A DNA stretch of 64,000 nucleotides from JACMLD01 sp047602295 (GCA_047602295.1 JASGHP010000001.1:5580001-5644000); one strand, 5' to 3'; counted from the stretch's first letter, positions 44,418-53,636 are shown. Notes: generated from the letters alone by a model not told the origin. Made by a program: numbers and translations.

Positions 44418-45562
44418 GCGAAACGGTTTTGTAAGATTAATGATACGGTAAAAGTATTGTTGTTTAAAATAACATCCAGGGTATGCGCATCAGGGTAAAG
44501 ACTTTCCAATCTCTCCTGGGCATTTTTCAGGCGTAGCTTGCTTTCTTTGCGTTCTTTCTTTTCTGTTTGAATGATATCCAGTGCATAGGCATCCGGGTAT
44601 AATAATTCCAATACACTTTTGCTGTTCTCTAAACCTTTGCCTTTTATTTTCTTGGCTTGTGCTTCCAATTCAAGATTGGTATTGTTGATAACGTTTAAGG
44701 ATAACTGCTGATCATCTATTTTAAGTGTGATGTAGATAAAGGGCTTTGCAAAAGAATTATCAATAGCATGTTTAAAACCATTTTCTATAAATGAAATGAA
44801 AAGAAAAGGTTCTATCATTACATGTTCCGGATCACCTTTCACCGTAAATTGTATATCTGCATCGTACCTGATTTTTTCTATTTCTATATAATTATTGATA
44901 AACTCAATCTCTTTGGTAAGCGGTATTTTTTCTTCGTTGCACTCGTAAATAAGAAAGCGCATAATATCTGCCAGTCGCACCACTACTTCAGGCGTTTTTG
45001 CTGCATGGTTTAAACTGAGCGAATAAATGCTATTGAGCGTATTAAAAAGAAAATGCGGGTTTAGTTGAGTGCGAAAATACCGGAGCTTGTAATAGTTGTT
45101 TTCTTTTTGCAGGTCGGCAATAACGTCTGCTTCATCTATCCGTTTCTTAAAATAGGCAATAGCAACAGAAAGGCTGGTAAGTATTAGCCACCAGGCTGTT
45201 TCCCGGGCAATAGCGGCATTATTGAAAGTAAAATATGGGCCAAGTCTTCCCTGGTTTATAGCGAATATAATGGCATACAAAAGCCAAATTTCTGCCAGCA
45301 TTACGAATAAAAAAGCAGCAGTAAGCAAAGCAAACAACCTGTAACGATGCGTAAATAAAAAGCGGGGAACAATTACCCTGGCAAATAAAATATATAAAGG
45401 CGCCACCAGTATACTTAAGAAAAGCAGTAGTTCCCAGTTTTTGTATTGATAAGGGAAGACGCTAAGACCAGCTATGGCCGGGCTAATCAGCACAAATAAA
45501 AGCCAGCAATACAGTTCTGTTTTATGCGTGGGCTTAATCAGCCGATCGTTATCAAATTCCAT
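44414..45562 (-). CDS. LytS-type sensor histidine kinase with tandem C-terminal duplication
   Basis: 382 residues. Four TM segments in the first 135 residues, a short coiled coil (EADVIADLQKENNYYKLRYFR), then the His_kinase block QLNPHFLFNTLNSIYSLSLNHA with the phospho-acceptor His, LTKEIEFINNYIEIEKIRY and an ATP-binding domain with SFIENGFKHAID. The end is odd: residues about 296-329 and 330-363 are two copies of a 34-residue unit, LENSKSVLELLYPDAYALDI and LKNAQERLESLYPDAHTLDV; the family normally has one. DNA copies are at 44576-44677 and 44474-44575 and have diverged. The kinase is followed by its response regulator (TTGA overlap). Confidence 0.93.
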   Translation of the reverse strand: MEFDNDRLIKPTHKTELYCWLLFVLISPAIAGLSVFPYQYKNWELLLFLSILVAPLYILFARVIVPRFLFTHRYRLFALLTAAFLFVMLAEIWLLYAIIFAINQGRLGPYFTFNNAAIARETAWWLILTSLSVAIAYFKKRIDEADVIADLQKENNYYKLRYFRTQLNPHFLFNTLNSIYSLSLNHAAKTPEVVVRLADIMRFLIYECNEEKIPLTKEIEFINNYIEIEKIRYDADIQFTVKGDPEHVMIEPFLFISFIENGFKHAIDNSFAKPFIYITLKIDDQQLSLNVINNTNLELEAQAKKIKGKGLENSKSVLELLYPDAYALDIIQTEKKERKESKLRLKNAQERLESLYPDAHTLDVILNNNTFTVSLILQNRFA

Positions 45563-45785
45563 CTGGCAGGGTTTTGCAGTTATTAAATTACGTTATTGGC
45601 GCTGTATAAGGGTTACCGTTTAACCCAATACAAAGCTACGGTGCAGGCCAGCGGGCAGAAATAATTTCGACCAACTTGTAAATGATGTAGATATAAATGA
45701 AAAGCAGGTTTTCCCGTCTGTGAAGAGGGCTTATTTTATTGCCGGTTTTCTTTTGATTGTTTTTCAGATTTTGGGCTGATTTCTC

Positions 45786-45793
45786 TATTTTTG
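45786..45793 (+). promoter_or_regulatory. -7 promoter element of tRNA-Met
   Basis: TATTTTTG fits TAnnTTTG, 50 bases before the tRNA. No clear -33 element at standard spacing. Confidence 0.5.
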
Positions 45794-45842
45794 CACCCCA
45801 ATTAAACCCCGGTCGTGCTTTTTGTGCTTTCCGGGTTGGAAA

Positions 45843-45916
45843 GGCGAGGTAGCTCAGTTGGTTAGAGCGCAGGATTCATAACCCTGAGGTGATGGGTTCA
45901 ATTCCCATCCTCGCTA
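45843..45916 (+). tRNA. tRNA-Met (CAT), elongator
   Basis: 74-base cloverleaf. Acceptor GGCGAGG pairs with CCTCGCT; D arm GCTC/GAGC; anticodon arm CAGGA-TTCATAA-CCCTG; T arm ATGGG-TTCAATT-CCCAT. The acceptor ends are paired (G-U), so it is not the initiator. The CAT anticodon could also be the lysidine-modified tRNA-Ile2; I prefer elongator Met by its general resemblance. CCA not encoded. Confidence 0.88.
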
Positions 45917-45933
45917 CAGGAAAATAGAAAAAA

Positions 45934-45958
45934 GCCCGCTATAGCAGCGGGTTTTTTT
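45934..45958 (+). terminator. Terminator of tRNA-Met
   Basis: CCCGCT and AGCGGG enclose ATAGC, followed by seven T, 18 bases past the tRNA. Confidence 0.88.
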
Positions 45959-45980
45959 ATGTCTTGAGCCATATTATCAA

Positions 45981-46481
45981 TTATAAAATTATTGAAACGA
46001 ATACTGTAAATCCATTTAATCCATAGCCAGACCCAGTATTAATGGAATTGACACCCACCTTAAATTCTGAATGTACATATCCCGCACCAAATGCAAAAAG
46101 ACTATTGCCTTTATTAGGAATTGAAATGCCAACATTTAAGTTCAAATAAAGCCCACCCTTAGTTCTTTGCGAAGTGTTATCTATTTGCCTGCTATAAACG
46201 CCATAACCTACCCTTGCAATTCCAAATGGCCATGTTTTTTTTCTATTAATGTAACCGGTTTCAAAATAAAGAGGAACATAAGCTTTAGTCAGGTATTGAG
46301 TGATGCCAGCACCAGCGCCTAACAGAAAATTTTTTGGACGAGCGCCAAATGAAAATAGAAGTTGTGGTCTTACCTCTGCGCTAAAATCAACAATGCCTGC
46401 TGTTGGAGCAATATATGTTTTCTTTTGCGCCATAGTGAACAGTGGTAATACAAGTAGTACAACAAAGTAGAGTTTGCTCAT
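45981..46481 (-). CDS. Small outer-membrane beta-barrel-like protein, uncharacterised
   Basis: 166 residues, signal peptide MSKLYFVVLLVLPLFTMAQ. The rest alternates short amphipathic strands with Gly/Asn turns (LLFSFGARPKNFLLGAGAGITQYL, YVPLYFETGYINRKKTWPFGIARVGYGVYS, GGLYLNLNVGISIP, LFAFGAGYVHSEFKVGVNS) and ends in a Phe/Leu-rich strand (GFTVFVSIIL), as in 8-stranded OM barrels. No named family recognised. Isolated between a tRNA and metE. Confidence 0.65.
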   Translation of the reverse strand: MSKLYFVVLLVLPLFTMAQKKTYIAPTAGIVDFSAEVRPQLLFSFGARPKNFLLGAGAGITQYLTKAYVPLYFETGYINRKKTWPFGIARVGYGVYSRQIDNTSQRTKGGLYLNLNVGISIPNKGNSLFAFGAGYVHSEFKVGVNSINTGSGYGLNGFTVFVSIIL

Positions 46482-46649
46482 TACAGATTGCTTATTAATA
46501 CTTGTGTTAGAGAAAGATTAGCTGAGTTGAAAACATCGTCAACATCTGACAATTTACGAATAAAATAACACTCATCTCAAAAATCGAAAATCTCAAATAG
46601 CACACATTATTTTGAAGGCATTGTATGGGAAGAAAGCCAACAAGAAAGC

Positions 46650-46675
46650 AAAAGGACTGTTTAAACAGTCCTTTT
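46650..46675 (-). terminator. Terminator of metE
   Basis: A perfect palindrome with 13-base arms, AAAAGGACTGTTT and AAACAGTCCTTTT, followed by T on both strands. It lies 21 bases after the metE stop. Confidence 0.85.
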
Positions 46676-46696
46676 TATTGCCTGCAGTCTTCAATA

Positions 46697-49030
46697 TTAC
46701 AATGCCTGCACAGTATGCCCTATCCTGGATCTTAATTCCCTGGCGGCATCCACCATCAATTGCAATGCTGTTTTTGTTTCATCCCAACCACGGGTTTTTA
46801 AACCGCAGTCCGGGTTTATCCATAACTGTTGTGCCGGCAATACTTCCAATGCTTTAAACAGCAGGTGTATCATTTCCTGTTTAGATGGCACTCTTGGCGA
46901 ATGTATATCATACACACCCGGGCCAATATCGTTTGGATATTTAAACGCTGCAAATACATCCAGCAATTCCATTTGAGAGCGGCTTGTTTCAATGGTTATC
47001 ACATCTGCATCCATTGCTGCAATGCTGGCGATGATATCGTTAAACTCACTATAACACATATGCGTGTGTATCTGCGTTTCATCTTTCACACCTGTGGATG
47101 CCACTTTAAAAGCAGTAACCGCCCATTGTAGGTATTCATTCCAGTTTTCCCTACGCAAAGGCAATCCTTCTCTAATAGCAGGTTCGTCTATTTGTATCAC
47201 TTTAATACCTGCTTTTTCAAGATCAGTTACTTCATCTCTTATGGCACATGCAATCTGCATACAGGTTTCGCTTCTTGGCTGATCATTGCGTACAAAACTC
47301 CATTGCAATATGGTAACAGGGCCGGTTAACATTCCTTTTACCGGTGTTTCTGTAAGCGATTGCGCATAAGAAGTGTAGTAAACCGTCATAGGATTTTTCC
47401 TGCTCACATCTCCTACTATTACCGGTGGCTTTACACAGCGGCTGCCATAGCTCTGCACCCAGCCATTTTTTGTAAATGCAAATCCGTCTAATTGTTCTCC
47501 GAAATATTCCACCATATCATTCCGTTCAAACTCTCCATGCACCAACACATCAATACCAATTTCATCCTGCCAGTGAATGGCTTTGGCTGTTGCATCTTTT
47601 ATTAATGCATCGTATGCTTCGTTGGTAAGCTCTCCTTTTTTCCATTTGGCCCGCCATGCACGCAGTTCTGTTGTTTGCGGAAATGAACCAATGGTAGTTG
47701 TAGGCAACAAAGGCAATTGCAGTACTTTTTGCTGTAGCTGTTTGCGTTCTTCAAATGCACTGGCTCGCTCTGCATCTCTTTGCGTTAATGCCTTTACCCT
47801 GTCTTTTATTTCCTGTTTATGTATCAGTGCAGAAGTCTGGCGGTTTCTATTGGCATGTTTGTTTTTTTCATACTCCTGCAAAGCCACCGCAGAAGGCGTT
47901 TCAGAAGCCAGGCTGGCAAGATGCGCAACTTCCTTTAGTTTTTGTTTCGCAAATGCCATCCAGTTTTTTATTGTCGCTGGAAGATGAAGCTCATCCGTTT
48001 CCAAATCAAGATCGCAAGGCACATGCAGCAATGAGCAGGAAGGCGCTATCCAAATTCTCTCAGGTTGTATAATTGCAGCAGCTTTCTTTATTATTTCCAG
48101 CGACTGTTCATAATCATTCTTCCAGATATTCCTTCCGTCTACAACTCCCAAAGACAAATTGAGCTTTTTGTTTTTTATACCTGCAGCAAGTATATCATCC
48201 AATTGCAATGGGCATCTTACCAAATCCAGGTGCAGGGTTGTAATGGGCAGACTTAATACCATCGATAAATTATCTCCATAGCATTCAAAATAAGAAGCCA
48301 AAAAGAAATGCATACCGGGAAATGTTTTTGACAGCTCATTGTAAGTGCTGGCAAATATTTTACGTTCTTCATCTGTCAGATTCAATGAAAGGCAAGGTTC
48401 ATCAAACTGTATAAAATAAGCACCGGATGCTTCCAGCTTCTTAATTATTTCTATGTAAACAGGAAGCAGGTTTTTAATCAACTCAATTCTATGACAACCC
48501 TTTTCCTTCTCTTTCCCTAATAATAAAAAAGACACAGGACCAAGCAGTACAGGTTTGGCAGAAAATCCATCTCGTTTTGCTTCATTAAAATGATTCAATA
48601 CTTTTTCCGAGTACAAAACAAATTTTTGCGAGGCTGTAAACTCTGGTACGATGTAATGGTAATTTGTATCAAACCATTTTGTCATTTCCATGGCAGTGAT
48701 ATCATATCCATCTTTCTGATAGCCGCGTGCCATGGCAAATAAAATATCAAGGTTGGAAAGCTGCTTATCATTAATAAGCGAATGATAACGCTCCGGAATA
48801 GCGCCTACCATTAGTGCCGTGTCCAGCACATGATCATAAAAAGAGAAATCATTGCAGGGAACTAAGTTAATGCCAGCATCTTTTTGTGTTTGCCAGTTTT
48901 GTTGGCGGATTTTTTTGGCTGTCTGTTCTAATTCATTGGCAGAAATTTTTCCAGCCCAATACTGTTCGGATGCTTTTTTAAGCCTCCGTTGGTTACCAAT
49001 ACGCGGGTAACCCAAATTGTGTGTTTGCAT
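46697..49030 (-). CDS. metE: Cobalamin-independent methionine synthase
   Basis: Start taken at ATG 49030 (MQTHNLGYPRIGNQRRLKKA), the family's usual beginning; the frame extends 8 codons further. About 777 residues in two related barrels: the N-terminal half (to about 400) and the C-terminal catalytic half with LPTTTIGSFPQT, GIDVLVHGEFERNDMVEYFGEQL, IQIDEPAIREGLPL, IHTHMCYSEFNDI and INPDCGLKTRGW. His and Cys in HMC and DCG bind the Zn that activates homocysteine. It transfers methyl from methyltetrahydropteroyl-triglutamate to homocysteine. The leader contains a cobalamin riboswitch, so it should be switched off when B12 is present, which implies a B12-dependent MetH elsewhere. Confidence 0.97.
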   Translation of the reverse strand: MQTHNLGYPRIGNQRRLKKASEQYWAGKISANELEQTAKKIRQQNWQTQKDAGINLVPCNDFSFYDHVLDTALMVGAIPERYHSLINDKQLSNLDILFAMARGYQKDGYDITAMEMTKWFDTNYHYIVPEFTASQKFVLYSEKVLNHFNEAKRDGFSAKPVLLGPVSFLLLGKEKEKGCHRIELIKNLLPVYIEIIKKLEASGAYFIQFDEPCLSLNLTDEERKIFASTYNELSKTFPGMHFFLASYFECYGDNLSMVLSLPITTLHLDLVRCPLQLDDILAAGIKNKKLNLSLGVVDGRNIWKNDYEQSLEIIKKAAAIIQPERIWIAPSCSLLHVPCDLDLETDELHLPATIKNWMAFAKQKLKEVAHLASLASETPSAVALQEYEKNKHANRNRQTSALIHKQEIKDRVKALTQRDAERASAFEERKQLQQKVLQLPLLPTTTIGSFPQTTELRAWRAKWKKGELTNEAYDALIKDATAKAIHWQDEIGIDVLVHGEFERNDMVEYFGEQLDGFAFTKNGWVQSYGSRCVKPPVIVGDVSRKNPMTVYYTSYAQSLTETPVKGMLTGPVTILQWSFVRNDQPRSETCMQIACAIRDEVTDLEKAGIKVIQIDEPAIREGLPLRRENWNEYLQWAVTAFKVASTGVKDETQIHTHMCYSEFNDIIASIAAMDADVITIETSRSQMELLDVFAAFKYPNDIGPGVYDIHSPRVPSKQEMIHLLFKALEVLPAQQLWINPDCGLKTRGWDETKTALQLMVDAARELRSRIGHTVQAL

Positions 49031-49249
49031 TTTTTTGTTTTTTGCGTGAAACAATAATTATGCTTTTGCAAACCGCACAGTTTTGTACAATAAAAAGAAT
49101 GGAGAAGGAAGAATTGATATAATAGCAGGTAATAGATAAAGGCTTTATTTGCATAAGCTGATTAGAGAAGACACAGCAATACAAAAAACCGTCTGGCTAA
49201 TTATAAAATCAAATCCCGACCAAACTTTATATCGTGAAAGCTGTGTCAT

Positions 49250-49425
49250 TAAGATAAAGGCAAGTCTCCTGGCTTGTAACATTTTTATCTCCTTCTCATT
49301 CTGCCTGCGCAGAACAATGGAATAACTGATAAAAACTTTTGTTACTTACAGTTGCACGTCAGCCCGTGATTCTCACACGGTTCCTTATTAATTTCCTTAT
49401 CGGAAAACCAATACCTGATTGAATG
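49250..49425 (-). promoter_or_regulatory. Cobalamin riboswitch (B12 element) of metE
   Basis: Minus strand, in order: the AATAAGGAACC block, GTGTGAGAATCACGGGCTGA, CGTGCAACTGTAAG, a variable arm, then AAGCCAGGAGACTTGCC (B12 box, 49259-49274). These match the adenosylcobalamin riboswitch family. The 3' part lies about 220 bases before metE. Ends of the structure are approximate. Confidence 0.93.
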
Positions 49426-49444
49426 TATGCAAAGAACAAGAAGC

Positions 49445-49452
49445 CAAATATA
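49445..49452 (-). promoter_or_regulatory. -7 promoter element of the riboswitch-metE transcript
   Basis: Minus-strand TATATTTG fits TAnnTTTG, about 20 bases before the riboswitch. It lies within 30 bases of the preceding gene's stop codon. Confidence 0.6.
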
Positions 49453-49472
49453 GTACTATTATAGTTACCCTT

Positions 49473-50288
49473 TTAATGCTCAAAAGCTATTTCATAAACA
49501 TTCTTCCACAATTTTCCGGTAACGTATATTTTATCTGTTTGCGCATCATAAGCTATTCCATTTAATGCATCCAGTTTGGGATTTTTCATAGCAGCCACCT
49601 GTGTTAACGCACTTAAATCCAATTTGCCAATCACTTTGCCTGTAGCTGTATCAATCTTAACAACGCTATTGTTTAGCCATATGTTAGCATAGAGATAGCC
49701 TTTTATAAACTCCAGCTCATTCAGGCTATCGCGTAGTAATCCATTTTCTGTAACCTTTAATGTCTTTATGGGCTTTAAAGTGGCTGTATCGAAAAAAGTT
49801 ATTGCTGAAGTTCCATCGCTCATTAGCAGATCTTTTCCGTTGGTTGTCATTCCCCAACCTTCTTTATTAGTATAGGTAAATTCATTCAGTTGCTTAAACG
49901 TGTTTAAATCGTATACAAACCCTTTTTGGTTTTTATAGGTAAGCTGGTAAATTTTATTGTTAAGAACAGCAATGCCTTCACCAAAATATTTATTTCTGTC
50001 TATTTCAATTTTAGGGCTAAACTTTCCGTTCGTCAGATCAGATATACCAACAACAGATTTGCATTGCTTCAACTCTTCAGGAGCTCCGGAGCTTTCAAAA
50101 AAATGCCCCTGGTAACATAAAAAGCCTTCAGTAAATAATGTTGTATCGTGTGAAAAATGATTTTCAACCGTATAAGAAATTGCCGGCGTTCTTTCATTAC
50201 TCTGCGCTTCTTCATCAGACGAATCACCATTGCAGCTAAATAATACCAATGAGGTTATGGCAATTAATGTAATTCTGAACAACTGCAT
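49473..50288 (-). CDS. Glutaminyl-peptide cyclotransferase, lipoprotein
   Basis: 271 residues. Lipoprotein signal MQLFRITLIAITSLVLFSC with Cys19 as the lipidation site. The body is the five-bladed propeller of bacterial/plant-type glutamine cyclotransferase: HDTTLFTEGFLCYQGHFFESSG, YFGEGIAVLNNKIYQLTYKNQKGFVYD, FTYTNKEGWGMTTNGKDLLMSDGTSAITFFD, LNELEFIKGYLYANIWLNNSVVKID, LDALNGIAYDAQTDKIYVTGKLWKNVYEI. It converts N-terminal Gln to pyroglutamate on exported proteins. In Bacteroidota many secreted proteins have Gln after signal cleavage, which this enzyme would cap. Located upstream of metE, same strand, separated by its promoter. Confidence 0.92.
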   Translation of the reverse strand: MQLFRITLIAITSLVLFSCNGDSSDEEAQSNERTPAISYTVENHFSHDTTLFTEGFLCYQGHFFESSGAPEELKQCKSVVGISDLTNGKFSPKIEIDRNKYFGEGIAVLNNKIYQLTYKNQKGFVYDLNTFKQLNEFTYTNKEGWGMTTNGKDLLMSDGTSAITFFDTATLKPIKTLKVTENGLLRDSLNELEFIKGYLYANIWLNNSVVKIDTATGKVIGKLDLSALTQVAAMKNPKLDALNGIAYDAQTDKIYVTGKLWKNVYEIAFEH

Positions 50289-50396
50289 TGCAACAATTTT
50301 TGATTACGTTTTTAACAACGGAACAAATTTGCGCTTAAATTCTGAAATGACGTTGCTGTAAAAAGGAATTGATAAAAAGTTGCAGGACCTATGTTA

Positions 50397-50428
50397 CAAA
50401 AAAAGAGCGGGTAGTAGAAACCACCCGC
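50397..50428 (-). terminator. Terminator of the transposase-derived gene
   Basis: Minus strand: GCGGGTGGT and ACTACCCGC pair with one mismatch around TTCT, followed by seven T. It lies about 95 bases downstream of the stop. Confidence 0.7.
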
Positions 50429-50521
50429 GTATAACATGAGAAAACTTACATCACTGCCTTGAATAATTTAGCCCGGCCGGCAGCGCATAGTGAGAATCCG
50501 GGATAAATAAGTTGCTACCCC

Positions 50522-51205
50522 TTACACATAGCTTTTAGATAAATGAAGCGGGTACTTATAAATAATGTTCAGTAGTATTTTATTAATATCGTCGTTGCGG
50601 TAATTGTACCTGAATTCGGATTCTTTTACATGCAGGTAGAGGGTATTTTTGTTCATGCCCCGGAACTTTAGCAAGCGGTTTCTTGTATTGCCCCAGAAAA
50701 CGCTTATATCGTCTGCATAACTTTTACCGTAGCTATCGTGGGCATCTATGCGGTACAAGCGCCACTCATCAAAGTCTGCAATAGCGTTGTAGCGGCTTAA
50801 ATCATTTGCTGTATTGATGACATTTTCGTTGCGTTGCATCCAGCCAACCTGCTGGTATTCGCGAATAACCGGCTTACTTATTTGCAACAGTTCATCTGTA
50901 AACACATTGTCATCAATAACATAAAAACCAAAATAAGCGTTGCTGTCTTCTGCCACATCCTTAGGAGCCGGCATTTTATGGAACGCTGTTGCCGCCATTT
51001 TATTATTACCAATGTTATGACTTTGTTCTTCACAATGTTTGGCAATATGACTGCGAATCAGTTTCAGGTAATTATTTATTGTAACACGGCTTACGTTAGT
51101 AATGCCTGCAATCTGTGTTGCGGTAAGGTCATCAGAGAAAAGCTGGATGATTTCACGGCAGGTTTTTTCTGACAAGTGCGATCTTTTAAGCATCTTATTT
51201 TTCAT
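50522..51205 (-). CDS. IS1595 (ISXO2)-related transposase-like protein, probably degenerate or domesticated
   Basis: 227 residues. N-terminal HTH (LSEKTCREIIQLFSDDLTATQIAGITNVSRVTINNYLKLI) is followed by a shortened catalytic-like core (YFGFYVIDDNVFTDELLQISK, DFDEWRLYRIDAHDSYGKSY) and a C-terminal segment FWGNTRNRLLKFRGMNKNTLYLHVKESEFRYNYR that closely matches the end of ISXO2-type DDE transposases. Full-length relatives are about 250-330 residues; the region usually carrying the first Asp (DETYxGG) is not recognisable. No inverted repeats are seen around it and it has its own terminator. An inactive remnant or a regulator derived from a transposase are both possible. Confidence 0.7.
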   Translation of the reverse strand: MKNKMLKRSHLSEKTCREIIQLFSDDLTATQIAGITNVSRVTINNYLKLIRSHIAKHCEEQSHNIGNNKMAATAFHKMPAPKDVAEDSNAYFGFYVIDDNVFTDELLQISKPVIREYQQVGWMQRNENVINTANDLSRYNAIADFDEWRLYRIDAHDSYGKSYADDISVFWGNTRNRLLKFRGMNKNTLYLHVKESEFRYNYRNDDINKILLNIIYKYPLHLSKSYV

Positions 51206-51451
51206 AGCAATCTGTTCTACGAATTGATTCGCAGTTAAATTGATATTTTAACCTGGTGTAGAAAACATAATCTACATATGCGGGTTAATTACCTGTTGAA
51301 CGCGAACCACTAGATTAATTAAATAGGTTACCATACTAAAGACATGCAAACAGAAAGAAATGTTACAAGTAAGTGACCAACGCAAAGAATAAGTAGCTGA
51401 ACGGCAAGTTTATAGAGGTGTTTGTTTTAATCTGTTGCAAGCCACTAAATG

Positions 51452-53524
51452 TTACTCTGTAAGCAAACTTTCCAATTGCTGCTTTATTTTTTCTACGGTA
51501 GGTAACATGGCTTTTTCAAGATGGATATTGAGGGGAACTACGGGAGTATTGAGGGATCCTATTACTGTTACGGGCTGGTCTAAATAACGAAAACAATGCT
51601 GGGATATTTTTCCGGCCAATGCTTCTGCAAAAGAATTATCCTGTTGCTCTTCTGTAAGCACAAGGCATCTGCCATGCATTTTAACGGTTTCAAAAATCAA
51701 TGCTTCATCTAAAGGAAACAAACTGCGCAAATCTACTATAGTTACCTGCCCCGTAAAATGCGAGGCTGCTTCTACAGCCCAATAAACACCCATTCCATAC
51801 GTGATGATGCAACAGGTATCGCCATTGGCTATTTTATCTGCGTCTGCTTCTATTACTTTTTTTGCTTTTCCTAGCGGGATAATATAATCTGCAGAAGGTT
51901 CAATTGTTTTGGAGCTGCTTGTACCTGGCAGCTTTGCCCAATAAAGACCCTTATGCTCCAACATAATTACAGGGTTAGGATCATAAAATGCTGCTTTCAT
52001 CAGGCCTTTCATATCCGCAGCATTGGATGGGTACGCTATTTTTATTCCTTTTATTGAAAGCAGGGTAGTTTCAATACTGGCACTATGATAGGGACCGCCA
52101 CCACCATAAGCACCAATGGGTATTCTTATTAAAGCCTGCACAGGAAATTTTCCCATGCTTAAATAACAGGACTTGGCCACTTCAGTTACCAATTGATTAA
52201 ACCCCGGGTATACATAATCTGCGAATTGTATTTCTACAATTGGCTTTGCTCCTACTGCACTCATGCCTGCGGTAGAACCAATGATATACGCTTCCTGGAT
52301 AGCTGTGTTAAAAACACGATGATCTCCAAACTGTGCGGCCAGTGTGGCTGTTTCTCTAAAAACTCCACCCAATCTTCTGCCAGCATCCTGCCCGTATAAG
52401 ATTGCTTCCGGATGTTTTTCCATAATCTCACGTATGGCATGCAAAGCAGCATCTATCATTATAACAGGCGCAGCGTTTTCAGGGCTTCGTTCTCCTTTTT
52501 CTTCAACAATAGGTGTGGGTACAAATACAAAATCTTCTACTGATGCGGGGTTGGGCTCTATTGCATTGGTTGCTCGCAAAAAATCTGTTTTCACCAGATC
52601 GATTGCTTCATTTTCTATTTGTGTTAAGGTTTCTAAAGCTATACCAGTTTCAGCTAAGCGCTTTTTCAATTTTGGTAACGGATCGTTAATACCTTGTTCA
52701 CTCAACTCTTCTCTTGTTCTGTAAAATTCTTTTCTTACACCGCTGGTATGGTGACCAAGCAAGCTAAGCTTTGCATGTACCAGGCAAGGCTGTCTTTGTT
52801 GTCTTGTGTTTGCAATAACTTGCTGCAACTGCTCATAGCATTCTTCAAAGTCTGTACCGTTGATGTGTATGCGCTGCATGCCTTTAAAACCTGCTGCATA
52901 ATCATAACTATCCATAGCACGGGTCTCTTCTGCAGTAGCGCTTATGCCCCAGCTATTATCCTGTACCAAATAAATAATGGGTAATTTTTTTAGAACCGCA
53001 AATTGAAAAGCCTCGCTTACTTCTCCTTCAGTTATACTTGCATCACCTAAAGAGCAAACCACAATAGGCAAAGAGCCATCATTATTAACTTTAAACAAGG
53101 GAGAGTTGATTTTTTGCAAATACTGCAGCCCTTGTGCAATACCGGTAGCCGGTATTGCCTGCATACCCGTGGCGCTGCTTTGATGAATCATCTTTGGCTT
53201 ATCCTCTGCTATACTATTGGGATGACTATAATAACTACGACCACCGCTAAATGGATCATCTTTTTTGGCCAACAACTGTAGCATTAATTCATATGGCTGA
53301 TAGCCCATGCCTAGTAACAGACTTTCATCTCGATAATATGGGCTTACATAATCTGCGGGAAGTAATTGAAATGCCAGTGCCAGTTGCACAGCTTCATGTC
53401 CTCGGGAAGTAGAGTGTACGTATTTGCAAATAGATCTATTGGCCTCGTATATTGCTGCCATAGCATTGGCAGTGCACATCAAGCGGTATGCTTTTAATAA
53501 TATAGCAATATCTATGGCAGGCAT
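51452..53524 (-). CDS. 2-oxoacid dehydrogenase E1, alpha/beta fusion
   Basis: 690 residues. Residues 1-340 form the alpha part (HSTSRGHEAVQLALAFQLLP, YRDESLLLGMGY, GDASITEGEVSEAFQFAVLKKLPIIYLVQDNSWGIS with the TPP motif GDxx...N). Residues 345-690 form the beta part (IMEKHPEAILYGQDAGRRLGGVFRET, YIIGSTAGMSAVGAKPIVEIQFADYVYPGFNQL, RIPIGAYGGGGPYHSASIETTLLSI, CLVLTEEQQDNSFAEALAGKI). The single chain combines the alpha and beta subunits usually separate in branched-chain or pyruvate dehydrogenases, a common Bacteroidota arrangement. It decarboxylates a 2-oxoacid and passes the acyl group to lipoyl E2, which is not nearby. Substrate not settled. Confidence 0.92.
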   Translation of the reverse strand: MPAIDIAILLKAYRLMCTANAMAAIYEANRSICKYVHSTSRGHEAVQLALAFQLLPADYVSPYYRDESLLLGMGYQPYELMLQLLAKKDDPFSGGRSYYSHPNSIAEDKPKMIHQSSATGMQAIPATGIAQGLQYLQKINSPLFKVNNDGSLPIVVCSLGDASITEGEVSEAFQFAVLKKLPIIYLVQDNSWGISATAEETRAMDSYDYAAGFKGMQRIHINGTDFEECYEQLQQVIANTRQQRQPCLVHAKLSLLGHHTSGVRKEFYRTREELSEQGINDPLPKLKKRLAETGIALETLTQIENEAIDLVKTDFLRATNAIEPNPASVEDFVFVPTPIVEEKGERSPENAAPVIMIDAALHAIREIMEKHPEAILYGQDAGRRLGGVFRETATLAAQFGDHRVFNTAIQEAYIIGSTAGMSAVGAKPIVEIQFADYVYPGFNQLVTEVAKSCYLSMGKFPVQALIRIPIGAYGGGGPYHSASIETTLLSIKGIKIAYPSNAADMKGLMKAAFYDPNPVIMLEHKGLYWAKLPGTSSSKTIEPSADYIIPLGKAKKVIEADADKIANGDTCCIITYGMGVYWAVEAASHFTGQVTIVDLRSLFPLDEALIFETVKMHGRCLVLTEEQQDNSFAEALAGKISQHCFRYLDQPVTVIGSLNTPVVPLNIHLEKAMLPTVEKIKQQLESLLTE

Positions 53525-53530
53525 CGCTGC

Positions 53531-53636
53531 AAAGGTAGAAGGTTTAAGCTGTGTGGTAAAAGGTTTAAAGTTAATTGCAGTTTGTTTCCAAGTTGTATTC
53601 CTTCTATCTTAATCCTTATTCCTTTTACCTTTCTTA
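53531..53636. repeat. Inverted degenerate arrays between E1 and the FAH gene
   Basis: 53531-53570 has AAAGGTAGAAGG, TTTAAGCTGTGTGG, TAAAAGGTTTAAAG; 53600-53636 has CTTCTATCTTAATCC, TTATTCCTTTTACCTTTCTT. The halves are rough reverse complements. The first ends 7 bases from the E1 ATG and the second abuts the FAH terminator. Confidence 0.55.
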
